A program made the translations under genes and the position numbers. A stretch of DNA of 64,000 nucleotides from an uncultured Lachnospiraceae bacterium (GTDB taxonomy: Bacteria > Bacillota > Clostridia > Lachnospirales > Lachnospiraceae), in contig CAJTWM010000018.1 in the NCBI GenBank assembly GCA_910579805.1, positions 1-64,000 of the forward strand. The letters run 5' to 3'. Positions 17,877 through 26,960 of this stretch are shown here, piece after piece. The stretch's first letter is position 1; every line of letters starts with the position of its first letter. The notes below the pieces were generated by a model that saw nothing but the letters and a program-made list of their open reading frames with translations, did no database searches and was not told where the DNA came from.

Positions 17877-17936
17877 GATTTCACACGGGAAGATCGTTTT
17901 CCCCGCCCGGTAAAAAAACAGGAAAGGAAGAAAAAA

Positions 17937-20900
17937 ATGTACGAAAAAGTATCCACCAATCTTAATTTTGTAGAACGAGAAAAGCAAACGCTGGATTTTT
18001 GGAAAGCAAATGATATTTTCCAAAAGAGCATGGACAGCAGGAAAGAAGGACCCACCTATACTTTCTATGACGGGCCTCCTACCGCAAACGGAAAACCTCA
18101 CATCGGCCATGTGCTGACCCGCGTGATCAAGGATATGATTCCAAGATACCGTACCATGAAAGGATATATGGTGCCGAGAAAGGCAGGATGGGATACCCAT
18201 GGACTGCCGGTGGAATTAGAGGTGGAAAAGCTGCTTGGGCTTGACGGCAAAGAGCAGATTGAAGAATACGGGCTGGATCCTTTCATTGCAAAGTGTAAAG
18301 AGAGCGTATGGAAGTATAAAGGCATGTGGGAAGACTTTTCCGGTACGGTAGGTTTTTGGGCTGATATGGACGATCCTTATGTGACGTATCATGACGATTA
18401 TATCGAATCGGAATGGTGGGCGTTAAAGGAGATTTGGAATAAGGGGCTTTTATATAAGGGTTTTAAGATCGTACCTTACTGTCCGCGCTGCGGCACGCCT
18501 CTTTCTTCCCATGAAGTTGCACAGGGGTATAAAGACATTAAGGAACGTTCTGCCGTGGCAAGGTTTAAGGTAAAAAACGAAGACGCTTATATCCTTGCAT
18601 GGACCACGACGCCGTGGACGCTGCCTTCTAACGTGGCGCTCTGCGTCAATCCGGCTGAAACCTATGCCAAAGTGCAGGCCGCTGACGGCAACACTTATTA
18701 TATGGCGGAGGCTCTGCTTGACAGCGTACTTGGAAAGCTTGGAAAAGAGGAAAATAAAGAGACGGGCGAGGCTGCCGTAAAAGCCTATGAAGTCTTGGAA
18801 ACTTATACGGGAAAAGAGTTGGAATACAAAGAATATGAACCGCTCTTTGATTATGCGGTGGATATTTGTGAGAAGCAGCATAAAAAGGCATATTATGTTA
18901 CTTGCGACACATATGTCACATTGACAGACGGTACGGGCGTGGTTCATATAGCTCCCGCATTCGGCGAAGACGACGCCAATGTTGGCAGAAATTATGATCT
19001 TCCTTTTGTACAGCTCGTAGACGGCAAAGGAGAGATGACCAAGGAAACGGATTATGAAGGGGTATTTTGTAAAAAGGCCGATCCGATGATCTTAAAAGAT
19101 CTGGAGGAAAAAGGGCTGCTGTTTGATGCTCCTAAATTTGAGCATAGTTATCCTCACTGCTGGAGATGCGATACGCCGCTCATTTATTATGCGAGAGAGT
19201 CATGGTTTATCAAAATGACGGCCGTAAAGGAAGAATTGATCCGCAATAATAATACGATCAACTGGATTCCTGAATCTATTGGAAAAGGACGTTTCGGCGA
19301 CTGGCTTGAAAATATTCAGGATTGGGGCATTTCCCGTAACCGATATTGGGGAACGCCGCTAAATGTGTGGGAATGCGAATGCGGCCATATGCATTCTGTG
19401 GGAAGCCGCAGGGAACTGGCCGAGCTTAGCGGCAATCCCGACGCGGCTTCAGTGGAGCTTCACAGACCGTATATTGACGAAATTGTTTTCCCTTGCGAAA
19501 AATGCGGGAAAACCATGCACAGAGTGCCGGAAGTGATCGACTGCTGGTTTGATTCCGGAGCCATGCCTTTTGCACAGCATCATTATCCTTTTGAAAATAA
19601 AGAACTGTTTGAGGCACAGTTCCCGGCACAGTTTATCTCCGAGGCAGTGGACCAGACGCGGGGATGGTTTTACTCCCTGTTGGCGGAATCTACGCTTCTG
19701 TTTCATAAAGCGCCGTATGAGAATGTTATCGTATTGGGGCATGTGCAGGATGAAAACGGACAGAAGATGAGTAAATCCAAAGGCAATGCGGTAGATCCTT
19801 TCGACGCGCTGGCGACTTACGGCGCGGATGCGATCCGCTGGTATTTTTATATCAATTCCGCTCCATGGCTGCCTAACCGTTTCCACGGAAAAGCCGTACA
19901 GGAAGGGCAGCGTAAGTTTATGGGGACTCTTTGGAATACCTATGCGTTCTTTGTGCTTTATGCGAATATCGACGAATTTGACGCCGGAAAATACCGGTTG
20001 GAATATGAGAAACTTACTGTTATGGATAAATGGCTGCTGTCCAAATTAAACAGTCTGATCACGGAAGTGGACGGGGATCTTGAAAATTACCGCATTCCTG
20101 AAGCGGCAAGGGCGTTGGACGGCTTTGTGGACGATATGAGCAACTGGTATGTCAGAAGAAGCCGCGAGCGTTTTTGGGCAAAGGGAATGGAACAGGATAA
20201 GATCAACGCTTATATGACGCTGTACACGGCGCTTGTGACGGTAAGTAAACTGGCTGCCCCGATGATTCCGTTTATGGCGGAAGATATTTACCGTAATCTT
20301 GTATGCAGCATTGATAAAACGGCTCCGGAAAGTGTTCATTTGTGCGATTATCCTGCGGCAGACCTTTCACTGGTGGATAAGAAACTGGAAGAGGACATGG
20401 ATGAAGTATTAAAGATCGTCGTGATGGGGCGCGCATGCAGAAACGCCGCAAACATCAAAAACCGTCAGCCAATCGGCACGATGTTCGTGAAAGCGCCGAA
20501 CACCCTAGACGAATTTTATCAGGCGGTCATCAGGGAAGAACTGAACGTTAAGTCGGTGACCTTTACGGAGGATGTCAGGGCGTTTACCAGCTATACCTTT
20601 AAGCCCCAGCTTCGCACGGTCGGCCCCAAATACGGCAAACAGCTTGGCGGCATCAAAACGGTTCTTGGTTCTTTGGACGGCAACGCGGCGATGGATGAAT
20701 TAAAAGCCGGAGGGGTTTTGAAATTTGACGTGGACGGAGTGGAAGTAGCCTTGACGGAAGAAGACCTTTTAATTGAAATGAGTCAGAAAGAAGGCTATAT
20801 GACCGAAGCGGATAATACGGTAACGGTCGTTTTGGATACGAATCTGACGGAAGAACTGATCGAGGAAGGGTTTGTACTGGAACTGATCAGCAAGATCCAG

Positions 20901-21119
20901 ACGATGCGTAAGGAATCGGAGGAAAATCTGGAAGTTACCGACCACATCAGAGTATCCCTAAAAGGCAATGAAAAACTGGCGGCGGTCGTAGAGAAAAACA
21001 GGCAGACAATCGCCGGAAAAGTCCTTGCAGACGTTATTACCGCAGACGATACGTTTAAGGTGGCGAAAGAGTGGAACGTAAACGGTGAAAATGTGACGAT
21101 CAGTATTGAGAAAGCATAA
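17937..21119 (+). CDS. ileS: isoleucyl-tRNA synthetase, IleRS2 type
   Basis: A 1,060-residue class I aminoacyl-tRNA synthetase that charges tRNA-Ile and edits valine. The HIGH motif is at 55-58 inside YTFYDGPPTANGKPHIGH and the KMSKS motif at 610-614. The YTFYDGPP form, KAGWDTHGLPVELEVEK, and the length and C-terminus resemble the eukaryote-like IleRS2 class rather than the IleRS1 of Escherichia coli. IleRS2 enzymes are generally less sensitive to mupirocin; that is family knowledge, not shown here. The start follows GGAAAGGAAG. Expression is under T-box control. Confidence 0.95.
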   Translation: MYEKVSTNLNFVEREKQTLDFWKANDIFQKSMDSRKEGPTYTFYDGPPTANGKPHIGHVLTRVIKDMIPRYRTMKGYMVPRKAGWDTHGLPVELEVEKLLGLDGKEQIEEYGLDPFIAKCKESVWKYKGMWEDFSGTVGFWADMDDPYVTYHDDYIESEWWALKEIWNKGLLYKGFKIVPYCPRCGTPLSSHEVAQGYKDIKERSAVARFKVKNEDAYILAWTTTPWTLPSNVALCVNPAETYAKVQAADGNTYYMAEALLDSVLGKLGKEENKETGEAAVKAYEVLETYTGKELEYKEYEPLFDYAVDICEKQHKKAYYVTCDTYVTLTDGTGVVHIAPAFGEDDANVGRNYDLPFVQLVDGKGEMTKETDYEGVFCKKADPMILKDLEEKGLLFDAPKFEHSYPHCWRCDTPLIYYARESWFIKMTAVKEELIRNNNTINWIPESIGKGRFGDWLENIQDWGISRNRYWGTPLNVWECECGHMHSVGSRRELAELSGNPDAASVELHRPYIDEIVFPCEKCGKTMHRVPEVIDCWFDSGAMPFAQHHYPFENKELFEAQFPAQFISEAVDQTRGWFYSLLAESTLLFHKAPYENVIVLGHVQDENGQKMSKSKGNAVDPFDALATYGADAIRWYFYINSAPWLPNRFHGKAVQEGQRKFMGTLWNTYAFFVLYANIDEFDAGKYRLEYEKLTVMDKWLLSKLNSLITEVDGDLENYRIPEAARALDGFVDDMSNWYVRRSRERFWAKGMEQDKINAYMTLYTALVTVSKLAAPMIPFMAEDIYRNLVCSIDKTAPESVHLCDYPAADLSLVDKKLEEDMDEVLKIVVMGRACRNAANIKNRQPIGTMFVKAPNTLDEFYQAVIREELNVKSVTFTEDVRAFTSYTFKPQLRTVGPKYGKQLGGIKTVLGSLDGNAAMDELKAGGVLKFDVDGVEVALTEEDLLIEMSQKEGYMTEADNTVTVVLDTNLTEELIEEGFVLELISKIQTMRKESEENLEVTDHIRVSLKGNEKLAAVVEKNRQTIAGKVLADVITADDTFKVAKEWNVNGENVTISIEKA

Positions 21120-21128
21120 ATGCAGAGT

Positions 21129-21234
21129 AACAGTTCGGCCATGCCATTCATAAGTTGCCGGAATATAGATTTTTACCAACAATTAATATAATTGCCGGCA
21201 ATTTGCACAATCATTTCTGCATGGCTGAACTGTT
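21129..21234 (+). other. nested inverted repeat after ileS
   Basis: A 16-bp outer stem (21129-21144 with 21219-21234, one wobble) encloses a second 7-bp pairing (TTGCCGG with CCGGCAA) and the perfect 14-base palindrome AATTGCCGGCAATT at 21190-21203. No T-run follows the outer stem directly. It may end the ileS transcript or be a small non-autonomous repeat. Confidence 0.5.
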
Positions 21235-21265
21235 ATAATTTTGGTGTAAATCAGTATACAAATAC

Positions 21266-21294
21266 TTTCCAAATATAAAAAAATCGGTTATACT
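21266..21294 (+). promoter_or_regulatory. candidate promoter of the phosphorylase gene
   Basis: TTTCCA and TATACT are 17 bases apart, about 80 bases before the start codon. The -35 is weak. Confidence 0.45.
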
Positions 21295-21372
21295 ATTGGA
21301 TATGGAGTCAGGATCGGCAGAGTCTGGTTTTGATATGCTACGCATGGAAATTAATTTAGGAGGATAGGGGAT

Positions 21373-23892
21373 ATGTTAATATCAACAACACCAAAAGCTT
21401 CATCAGCACAAGCGAAGCAGACATTGGCAACTTTTGATAAAGAGCTTTTTAAAAGAAGCGTTTTATATAATGTAAAAACTCTTTACCGTAAAACTTTGGA
21501 AGAGGCGAGCGAACAGCAGATTTTTCAGGCTGTTTCCTACGCGATCAAGGACGTTATCATCGATCATTGGTTAGAAACGCAGAAAGAATACGAGAAGAAA
21601 GACCCTAAAACGGTATATTATCTGTCTATGGAATTTTTGATGGGACGGGCATTGGGTAACAATCTGATCAATTTACAGGCTTACGGAGAAGTGAAAAAAG
21701 CTTTGAACGAGCTGGGAATCGATATCAATATGGTAGAAGATCAGGAACCGGATGCGGCGCTCGGAAACGGCGGTCTGGGAAGGCTTGCGGCCTGCTTTTT
21801 AGATTCCCTCGCTACTTTGGGATACCCCGCTTACGGCTGCGGGATCCGTTACCGTTACGGTATGTTCAAACAGGAGATCCGGGACGGATATCAGGTGGAA
21901 GTGCCGGACGTATGGCTTGCCGACGGCAATCCTTTCGAACTGAGAAGGCCGGAATACACAAAAGAAGTAAAATTCGGCGGATATGTTAACGTTTATATCG
22001 ACGAAAACGGCAGAAGCAATTTTGTTCAGGAAGGATATCAGTCGGTTCAGGCGATTCCTTATGATATGCCCATTGTCGGTTACGGCAACGGGATCGTAAA
22101 TACGCTCCGTATCTGGGATGCGCAGCCGGTAGAATGTTTCCAGCTTGATTCTTTTGACAAAGGAGATTATCAGAGAGCGGTAGAGCAGGAGAACCTTGCG
22201 AAGAATATCGTAGAGGTGCTTTATCCCAATGATAATCATTACGCGGGCAAGGAACTCCGTTTAAAACAGCAGTATTTCTTTATTTCCGCATCCGTACAGG
22301 AGGCAGTGGAGAAATATATGCGTACCCATACGGATATTCGTAAATTCCATGAAAAAGTAACGTTCCAGCTTAACGATACCCATCCTACAGTGGCGATTGC
22401 AGAGCTGATGCGTATTTTGATGGACGTACATCACCTTTCATGGGACGAAGCATGGGACGTGACGACCAAGACCTGCGCTTATACGAACCATACGATTATG
22501 GCTGAAGCATTGGAAAAATGGCCTATTGAGCTGTTTTCAAGGCTGTTGCCGAGAATTTATCAGATTGTAGAGGAGATCAACCGCCGTTTTGTGGCGAGGA
22601 TCGAACAAAAATACGGATCCAATCATCAGGAATGTCAGGAAAAGATCCGTAAGATGGCTATCATTTATGACGGCCAGGTGAAGATGGCACATCTCGCCAT
22701 CGTATCGGGATATTCTGTAAACGGCGTGGCAAGGTTACATACAGAGATCCTGAAAAAACAGGAATTGAAAGACTTTTATGAAATGATGCCGGAGAAATTC
22801 AATAATAAGACAAACGGCATTACGCAGAGAAGATTTTTACTGCACGGAAATCCGCTTCTTGCAGAGTGGGTTACGGAGCATATTGGCAGCGACTGGATTA
22901 CGGATCTGCCCAAGATCAATAAGTTAAAGATCTATGCGGACGACGAAAAAGCGCAGCAGGAATTTATGAATATTAAGTACCGCAATAAAGTAAGGCTGGC
23001 ACAGTACATCAAAGAGCATAACGGTATCGACGTAGATCCCCGGTCCATTTTCGACGTACAGGTAAAACGTCTGCATGAGTATAAACGTCAGCTTTTGAAT
23101 ATCCTTCATGTAATGTATCTGTATAATGAATTAAAAGAGCATCCGGAAAGAGATTTTTATCCCAGAACCTTTATTTTCGGGGCAAAGGCGGCAGCAGGCT
23201 ACAGAAATGCAAAGCTTACCATTAAGCTGATCAATTCCGTTGCGGACGTGGTCAATAACGATCCTGCGATCGGCGGTAAACTGAAAGTAGTATTTATTGA
23301 GAATTACAGGGTTTCCAATGCGGAGATCATCTTTGCGGCGGCGGACGTTTCCGAACAGATCTCTACTGCAAGTAAAGAGGCGTCCGGTACGGGTAACATG
23401 AAGTTTATGTTAAACGGCGCGCTTACGTTGGGGACGATGGACGGCGCAAATGTGGAGATCGTAGAGGAAGTGGGAGAAGAAAATGCTTTTATCTTCGGAT
23501 TGAGTTCGGATGAAGTCATTCAATATGAAAACTTTGGCGGTTATAATCCGATGGAGATCTTCAATAATGATCCGGATGTGAGAAAGGTATTGATGCAGTT
23601 GATCAACGGCACGTTTGCACCGGATGATTCAGAGCGTTTCCGTACCCTTTATAATTCTTTATTAAATACCCAGAGTACCGCAAAAGCGGATACGTATTTT
23701 ATCCTGAAGGATTTCAAAGCCTATGCGGAAGCGCAGAGGAAGGTAGAAGAGGCGTATAAAAATGAGTCCGGCTGGGCAAGGAGCGCAATCTTAAACGTCG
23801 CATGTTCGGGCAAGTTTACATCCGACAGGACGATACAGCAGTATGTGGATGAAATCTGGCATTTGGACAAAGTGATTTTGGAAAATAAATAA
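21373..23892 (+). CDS. glgP: glycogen/maltodextrin phosphorylase
   Basis: An 839-residue GT35 enzyme that releases glucose 1-phosphate from alpha-1,4-glucans. The PLP-binding lysine is Lys677 in EASGTGNMKF, and the LGNGGLGRLAACFLDS and VFIENYRVS stretches are hallmarks of the family. The length is that of the full bacterial enzyme. The ATG follows TTAGGAGGATAGGGG. It is flanked by its own promoter and a strong terminator, with no glg neighbours, so it is transcribed alone. Confidence 0.95.
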   Translation: MLISTTPKASSAQAKQTLATFDKELFKRSVLYNVKTLYRKTLEEASEQQIFQAVSYAIKDVIIDHWLETQKEYEKKDPKTVYYLSMEFLMGRALGNNLINLQAYGEVKKALNELGIDINMVEDQEPDAALGNGGLGRLAACFLDSLATLGYPAYGCGIRYRYGMFKQEIRDGYQVEVPDVWLADGNPFELRRPEYTKEVKFGGYVNVYIDENGRSNFVQEGYQSVQAIPYDMPIVGYGNGIVNTLRIWDAQPVECFQLDSFDKGDYQRAVEQENLAKNIVEVLYPNDNHYAGKELRLKQQYFFISASVQEAVEKYMRTHTDIRKFHEKVTFQLNDTHPTVAIAELMRILMDVHHLSWDEAWDVTTKTCAYTNHTIMAEALEKWPIELFSRLLPRIYQIVEEINRRFVARIEQKYGSNHQECQEKIRKMAIIYDGQVKMAHLAIVSGYSVNGVARLHTEILKKQELKDFYEMMPEKFNNKTNGITQRRFLLHGNPLLAEWVTEHIGSDWITDLPKINKLKIYADDEKAQQEFMNIKYRNKVRLAQYIKEHNGIDVDPRSIFDVQVKRLHEYKRQLLNILHVMYLYNELKEHPERDFYPRTFIFGAKAAAGYRNAKLTIKLINSVADVVNNDPAIGGKLKVVFIENYRVSNAEIIFAAADVSEQISTASKEASGTGNMKFMLNGALTLGTMDGANVEIVEEVGEENAFIFGLSSDEVIQYENFGGYNPMEIFNNDPDVRKVLMQLINGTFAPDDSERFRTLYNSLLNTQSTAKADTYFILKDFKAYAEAQRKVEEAYKNESGWARSAILNVACSGKFTSDRTIQQYVDEIWHLDKVILENK

Positions 23893-23935
23893 ACGAATCG
23901 GACACCGGCATTCCGGATATTTGGGAGAATTGCCC

Positions 23936-23989
23936 AAATCCCTGTTATAGGCGTAAAATAACGTCTGTAACAGGGATTTTCTTTTTCTT
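23936..23989 (+). terminator. intrinsic terminator of glgP
   Basis: A 12-bp perfect stem AAATCCCTGTTA/TAACAGGGATTT (23936-23947, 23968-23979) is followed by a long T-rich run. A smaller hairpin ATTTGGG/CCCAAAT just upstream (23919-23939) overlaps the left arm. Confidence 0.88.
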
Positions 23990-24090
23990 TTTTCTTACTC
24001 AGGTAAAAAGCTCTTTACAAGGCATCGATCCTATTATAGAGTGTTATAGGAAAGTGGTGTTGATACAAGAGAAAGGAAAGGAACGCAGTT

Positions 24091-25536
24091 ATGCTTTTTT
24101 CCAGTACGATATTTTTGTTTTTGTTTTTGCCGGCCGTATGTCTTCTGTATTTTATTGTAAGGGAAAAATACCGCAATATTGTTCTGCTTTTGGCAAGCCT
24201 GCTTTTTTATGCCTATGGAGAACCCAAGTTTATTTTTGTCCTGCTTACGTCCATCGCCCTGAATTATTTGTTTGCACTGGGAATGGACAGGCTGGAGGCG
24301 GAAGGGAGAAGGAAAATAAGGAAGACAGTATTTATTGTGGGGATTGTGGTCAATGTCGGCATACTTTTCGTATGTAAATATTTGAATTTTACGATTACCG
24401 TCATAGACGGTCTGTTCGGTGATATTTTGAAAACGTTTCCCATCACGCTGCCCATCGGCATCTCTTTTTATACGTTTCAGGCAATTTCCTATTTGGCGGA
24501 CGTCTACAGAAAAGAAGTGGGCGCGCAGAAAAATCCAATTGATCTTGCTTTGTATATTTCCTTTTTCCCACAATTGATCGCAGGACCTATCGTGCGCTAT
24601 AAAACAATGGCGGAGGCTCTTAAAAACAGGAAGGAAAATTGGGCGGATATTACTTACGGCGTCAGAAGATTTTTAACGGGACTGGGCAAAAAGGTGATCC
24701 TTTCCAACAATTTGAGCATTGTTGCGGAATATGCTTTTGGATTTGACAATTACGGCGCTCTGCCGGTGGTAACGGCGTGGGTTGGAGCGATTAGTTTTTC
24801 ATTACAGATTTATTATGATTTTTCAGGGTATTCGGATATGGCGATCGGATTAGGAAAAATATTCGGGTTTCATTTTGAGGAGAATTTCCGTTATCCCTAT
24901 GCGGCGAAAAATATTACGGACTTTTGGCGCAGATGGCATATTTCTTTGAGCGCATGGTTTCGGGATTATGTTTATGTTCCTTTGGGAGGATCCAGAGTCA
25001 CCCCTGGACGTCATATTTTTAATCTGTTCGTAGTGTGGTGCATCACCGGGATCTGGCACGGCGCGGCATGGAATTTCCTTGCATGGGGACTTTGCTATTT
25101 TGCATTGCTCATATTGGAGAAATTTGTGTTTCATCCGGAAAAGATAAAAGGCTGTGTTTGGAAAGGCATATATAGGGCAGGAACGTTGATCTGCGTTAAT
25201 TTTTTATGGGTGTTGTTTAATGCCAAAGCGGAATACGGAATGAGCGCTTTGCGAAGAGGCGCGGGATATTGCCTGTCCATGATCGGCTGTAATCAGAATC
25301 CTTTGTTTGAGACAAGAATCCTATTCTATCTGCAGGAGTATGGATGGTTTTTGCTGGCGGCGCTGTTCACATGTACGCCGGTTCTGCCTAAGCTGAAAGA
25401 ATGGTGTTCGGGAAGGAAAGCGGGAGAGGTTTTGTGGGAAACGGCGGCCTGTGTAGGGTTAGCGGTGGTGTTAATGGCCTGTGTGGCCAATTTAGTGATC
25501 GGATCGCATAATCCGTTTATTTATTTTAACTTTTAG
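24091..25536 (+). CDS. MBOAT family O-acyltransferase (AlgI/DltB-like), first copy
   Basis: A 481-residue polytopic membrane protein. The start (MLFSSTIFLFLFLPAVCLLY), the FFPQLIAGPIVRY and DFWRRWHISLSAWFRDYVY motifs, and the catalytic His323 in GIWHGAAWNF identify an AlgI-type MBOAT. These enzymes move acyl groups, usually acetyl, across the membrane onto an extracellular polymer. The next gene encodes a DHHW partner, as in alginate and other polysaccharide acetylation systems; the substrate polymer is unknown. The start follows GAAAGGAAAGGAA. Confidence 0.9.
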   Translation: MLFSSTIFLFLFLPAVCLLYFIVREKYRNIVLLLASLLFYAYGEPKFIFVLLTSIALNYLFALGMDRLEAEGRRKIRKTVFIVGIVVNVGILFVCKYLNFTITVIDGLFGDILKTFPITLPIGISFYTFQAISYLADVYRKEVGAQKNPIDLALYISFFPQLIAGPIVRYKTMAEALKNRKENWADITYGVRRFLTGLGKKVILSNNLSIVAEYAFGFDNYGALPVVTAWVGAISFSLQIYYDFSGYSDMAIGLGKIFGFHFEENFRYPYAAKNITDFWRRWHISLSAWFRDYVYVPLGGSRVTPGRHIFNLFVVWCITGIWHGAAWNFLAWGLCYFALLILEKFVFHPEKIKGCVWKGIYRAGTLICVNFLWVLFNAKAEYGMSALRRGAGYCLSMIGCNQNPLFETRILFYLQEYGWFLLAALFTCTPVLPKLKEWCSGRKAGEVLWETAACVGLAVVLMACVANLVIGSHNPFIYFNF

Positions 25537-25587
25537 CACAGCGGATGTTTTCATTCCATTTGGATAGAGGGAGGACGGGTTTCGCAG

Positions 25588-26772
25588 ATGAAACGGTTAT
25601 CAGGATTTTTTTCCGATAAAAGGCCGGACGAAAAACCGAAGGCGATTCGGTTTCCGGAAAGCATACTTGCAATCTTATTTTTTGTATTTATTTTTTTAAC
25701 AGGCGGTTATAGCTTGAAAAATTATTGGGATATACGGGTTTCGGGAATAACCGAGACACCGGACGGGTTTTCTTTGGAAAATGCATTTCAGGATAATTTT
25801 AATATTTTATTGTGGAATAAAGACAGCTATGTAGAGTATTACGGTCTTATGGCCAGCCTGTTAGGACAGCCCGAATTAAATCAGGTGATCAAACTGAACA
25901 ACGGTTATTTAAGCGGTGTGGAGGCGGAGGTGTCCAAAGGACAGTTGGAGGACGACGCTGCAGATCTGATCGGCCTGAAAGATTATTTGGAGGATAAAGG
26001 CAGCCGTCTGTTATATGTACAAGCGCCTTTTAAGATTGATAAATATGACGAAAGCCTTCCGCCCGGAGTGGAGGACTACAGTAACCGGAATCTGGATTAT
26101 TTTTTGGAGTGTCTTGGAAAAGGCAAGGTAGACGTGATCGATATCAGACAGGCCATACATGAGGACGGATTGAACCAGTATGATTATTTTTTCCGCACGG
26201 ACCATCACTGGACGCCGGAGGGCGGGTTTTATGCTTTTAAAAAGATTTCCGGATATATAGAGGAAAATTACGGGATCGTTGTTGACAAACAGGTGCGGGA
26301 TCTGGAAAATTACCGGGTCGATAATTATGAAGACTGGCATCTTGGGTCGAACGGACAGCGGGTAGGCATCCGTTACGGTGGAATCGACGATTTTCACATG
26401 ATCTCTCCGGAGTTCGATACGCAGATCACAAATATGGACACGCAGGTAAGCGGAAGTTATTATGATGTTCTGATAGAGGATGCGGTGCTGAAGGAGAAGA
26501 GCGTGGCCACTTATGATATTGCTTACGGTAATTCGATCGGCGGGCATTTCTATAACCCGAATGCACAGAATGATGCGAAAGTGATCGTAGTCAGCGATTC
26601 CATGGGAAAGGTGGTGGCGCCGTTTTTGATCCTGTCTTACAGGGAGGTCTACACCACGGGATATGATCTCACGAAGCAGGCGCTGGATGAGTATGATCCG
26701 GATGTGGTAGTTTATATTACATATCCTGCTAACGTATCGTCAGGAGGGTGCTTTCATGTGTTGGAAAATTGA
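25588..26772 (+). CDS. DHHW-family SGNH-like acetylation partner
   Basis: A 394-residue protein with one N-terminal membrane anchor (about 23-45) and a long extracellular domain. The signature DHHW is at 205-208 (FRTDHHWTPEGGF) and a Ser-containing VVSDSMGKVVAPF block lies near 335, both as in AlgJ/AlgX-like proteins. It probably receives the acyl group from the MBOAT encoded 51 bases upstream and transfers it to an external polymer. GAGGGAGGAC precedes the ATG. Confidence 0.85.
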   Translation: MKRLSGFFSDKRPDEKPKAIRFPESILAILFFVFIFLTGGYSLKNYWDIRVSGITETPDGFSLENAFQDNFNILLWNKDSYVEYYGLMASLLGQPELNQVIKLNNGYLSGVEAEVSKGQLEDDAADLIGLKDYLEDKGSRLLYVQAPFKIDKYDESLPPGVEDYSNRNLDYFLECLGKGKVDVIDIRQAIHEDGLNQYDYFFRTDHHWTPEGGFYAFKKISGYIEENYGIVVDKQVRDLENYRVDNYEDWHLGSNGQRVGIRYGGIDDFHMISPEFDTQITNMDTQVSGSYYDVLIEDAVLKEKSVATYDIAYGNSIGGHFYNPNAQNDAKVIVVSDSMGKVVAPFLILSYREVYTTGYDLTKQALDEYDPDVVVYITYPANVSSGGCFHVLEN

Positions 26773-26833
26773 GGAAACAGATATGTTTCGTTATGCAGTG
26801 GCAAAGAACATGGCGGAAGGTTACGGATCATGA
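26756..26833 (+). CDS. possible 25-residue small protein
   Basis: An open frame overlaps the end of the DHHW gene in another frame. It has a strong AGGAGG eight bases before its ATG (26742-26747). The predicted peptide begins MCWKIEETDMFRYAVAKNM and has no recognisable features. The Shine-Dalgarno sequence could be a chance effect of the DHHW codons, so this is a weak call. Confidence 0.25.
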   Translation: MCWKIEETDMFRYAVAKNMAEGYGS

Positions 26834-26853
26834 GGATTTTGCGGTTTAAATAC

Positions 26854-26882
26854 TTGCGTACTTTAGTGGATTGAAGTATAAT
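26854..26882 (+). promoter_or_regulatory. sigma-A promoter of the hydratase gene
   Basis: TTGCGT and a perfect TATAAT are separated by 17 bases. This puts the transcription start near 26889, about 70 bases before the chosen ATG. Confidence 0.65.
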
Positions 26883-26960
26883 TGACTTTTAATGAAGAGT
26901 AATCAGTATCAGCAGGAACGGTTTCAGTTTGGAAACCGGAAGGGAAAGAGAGGAAAAGGA

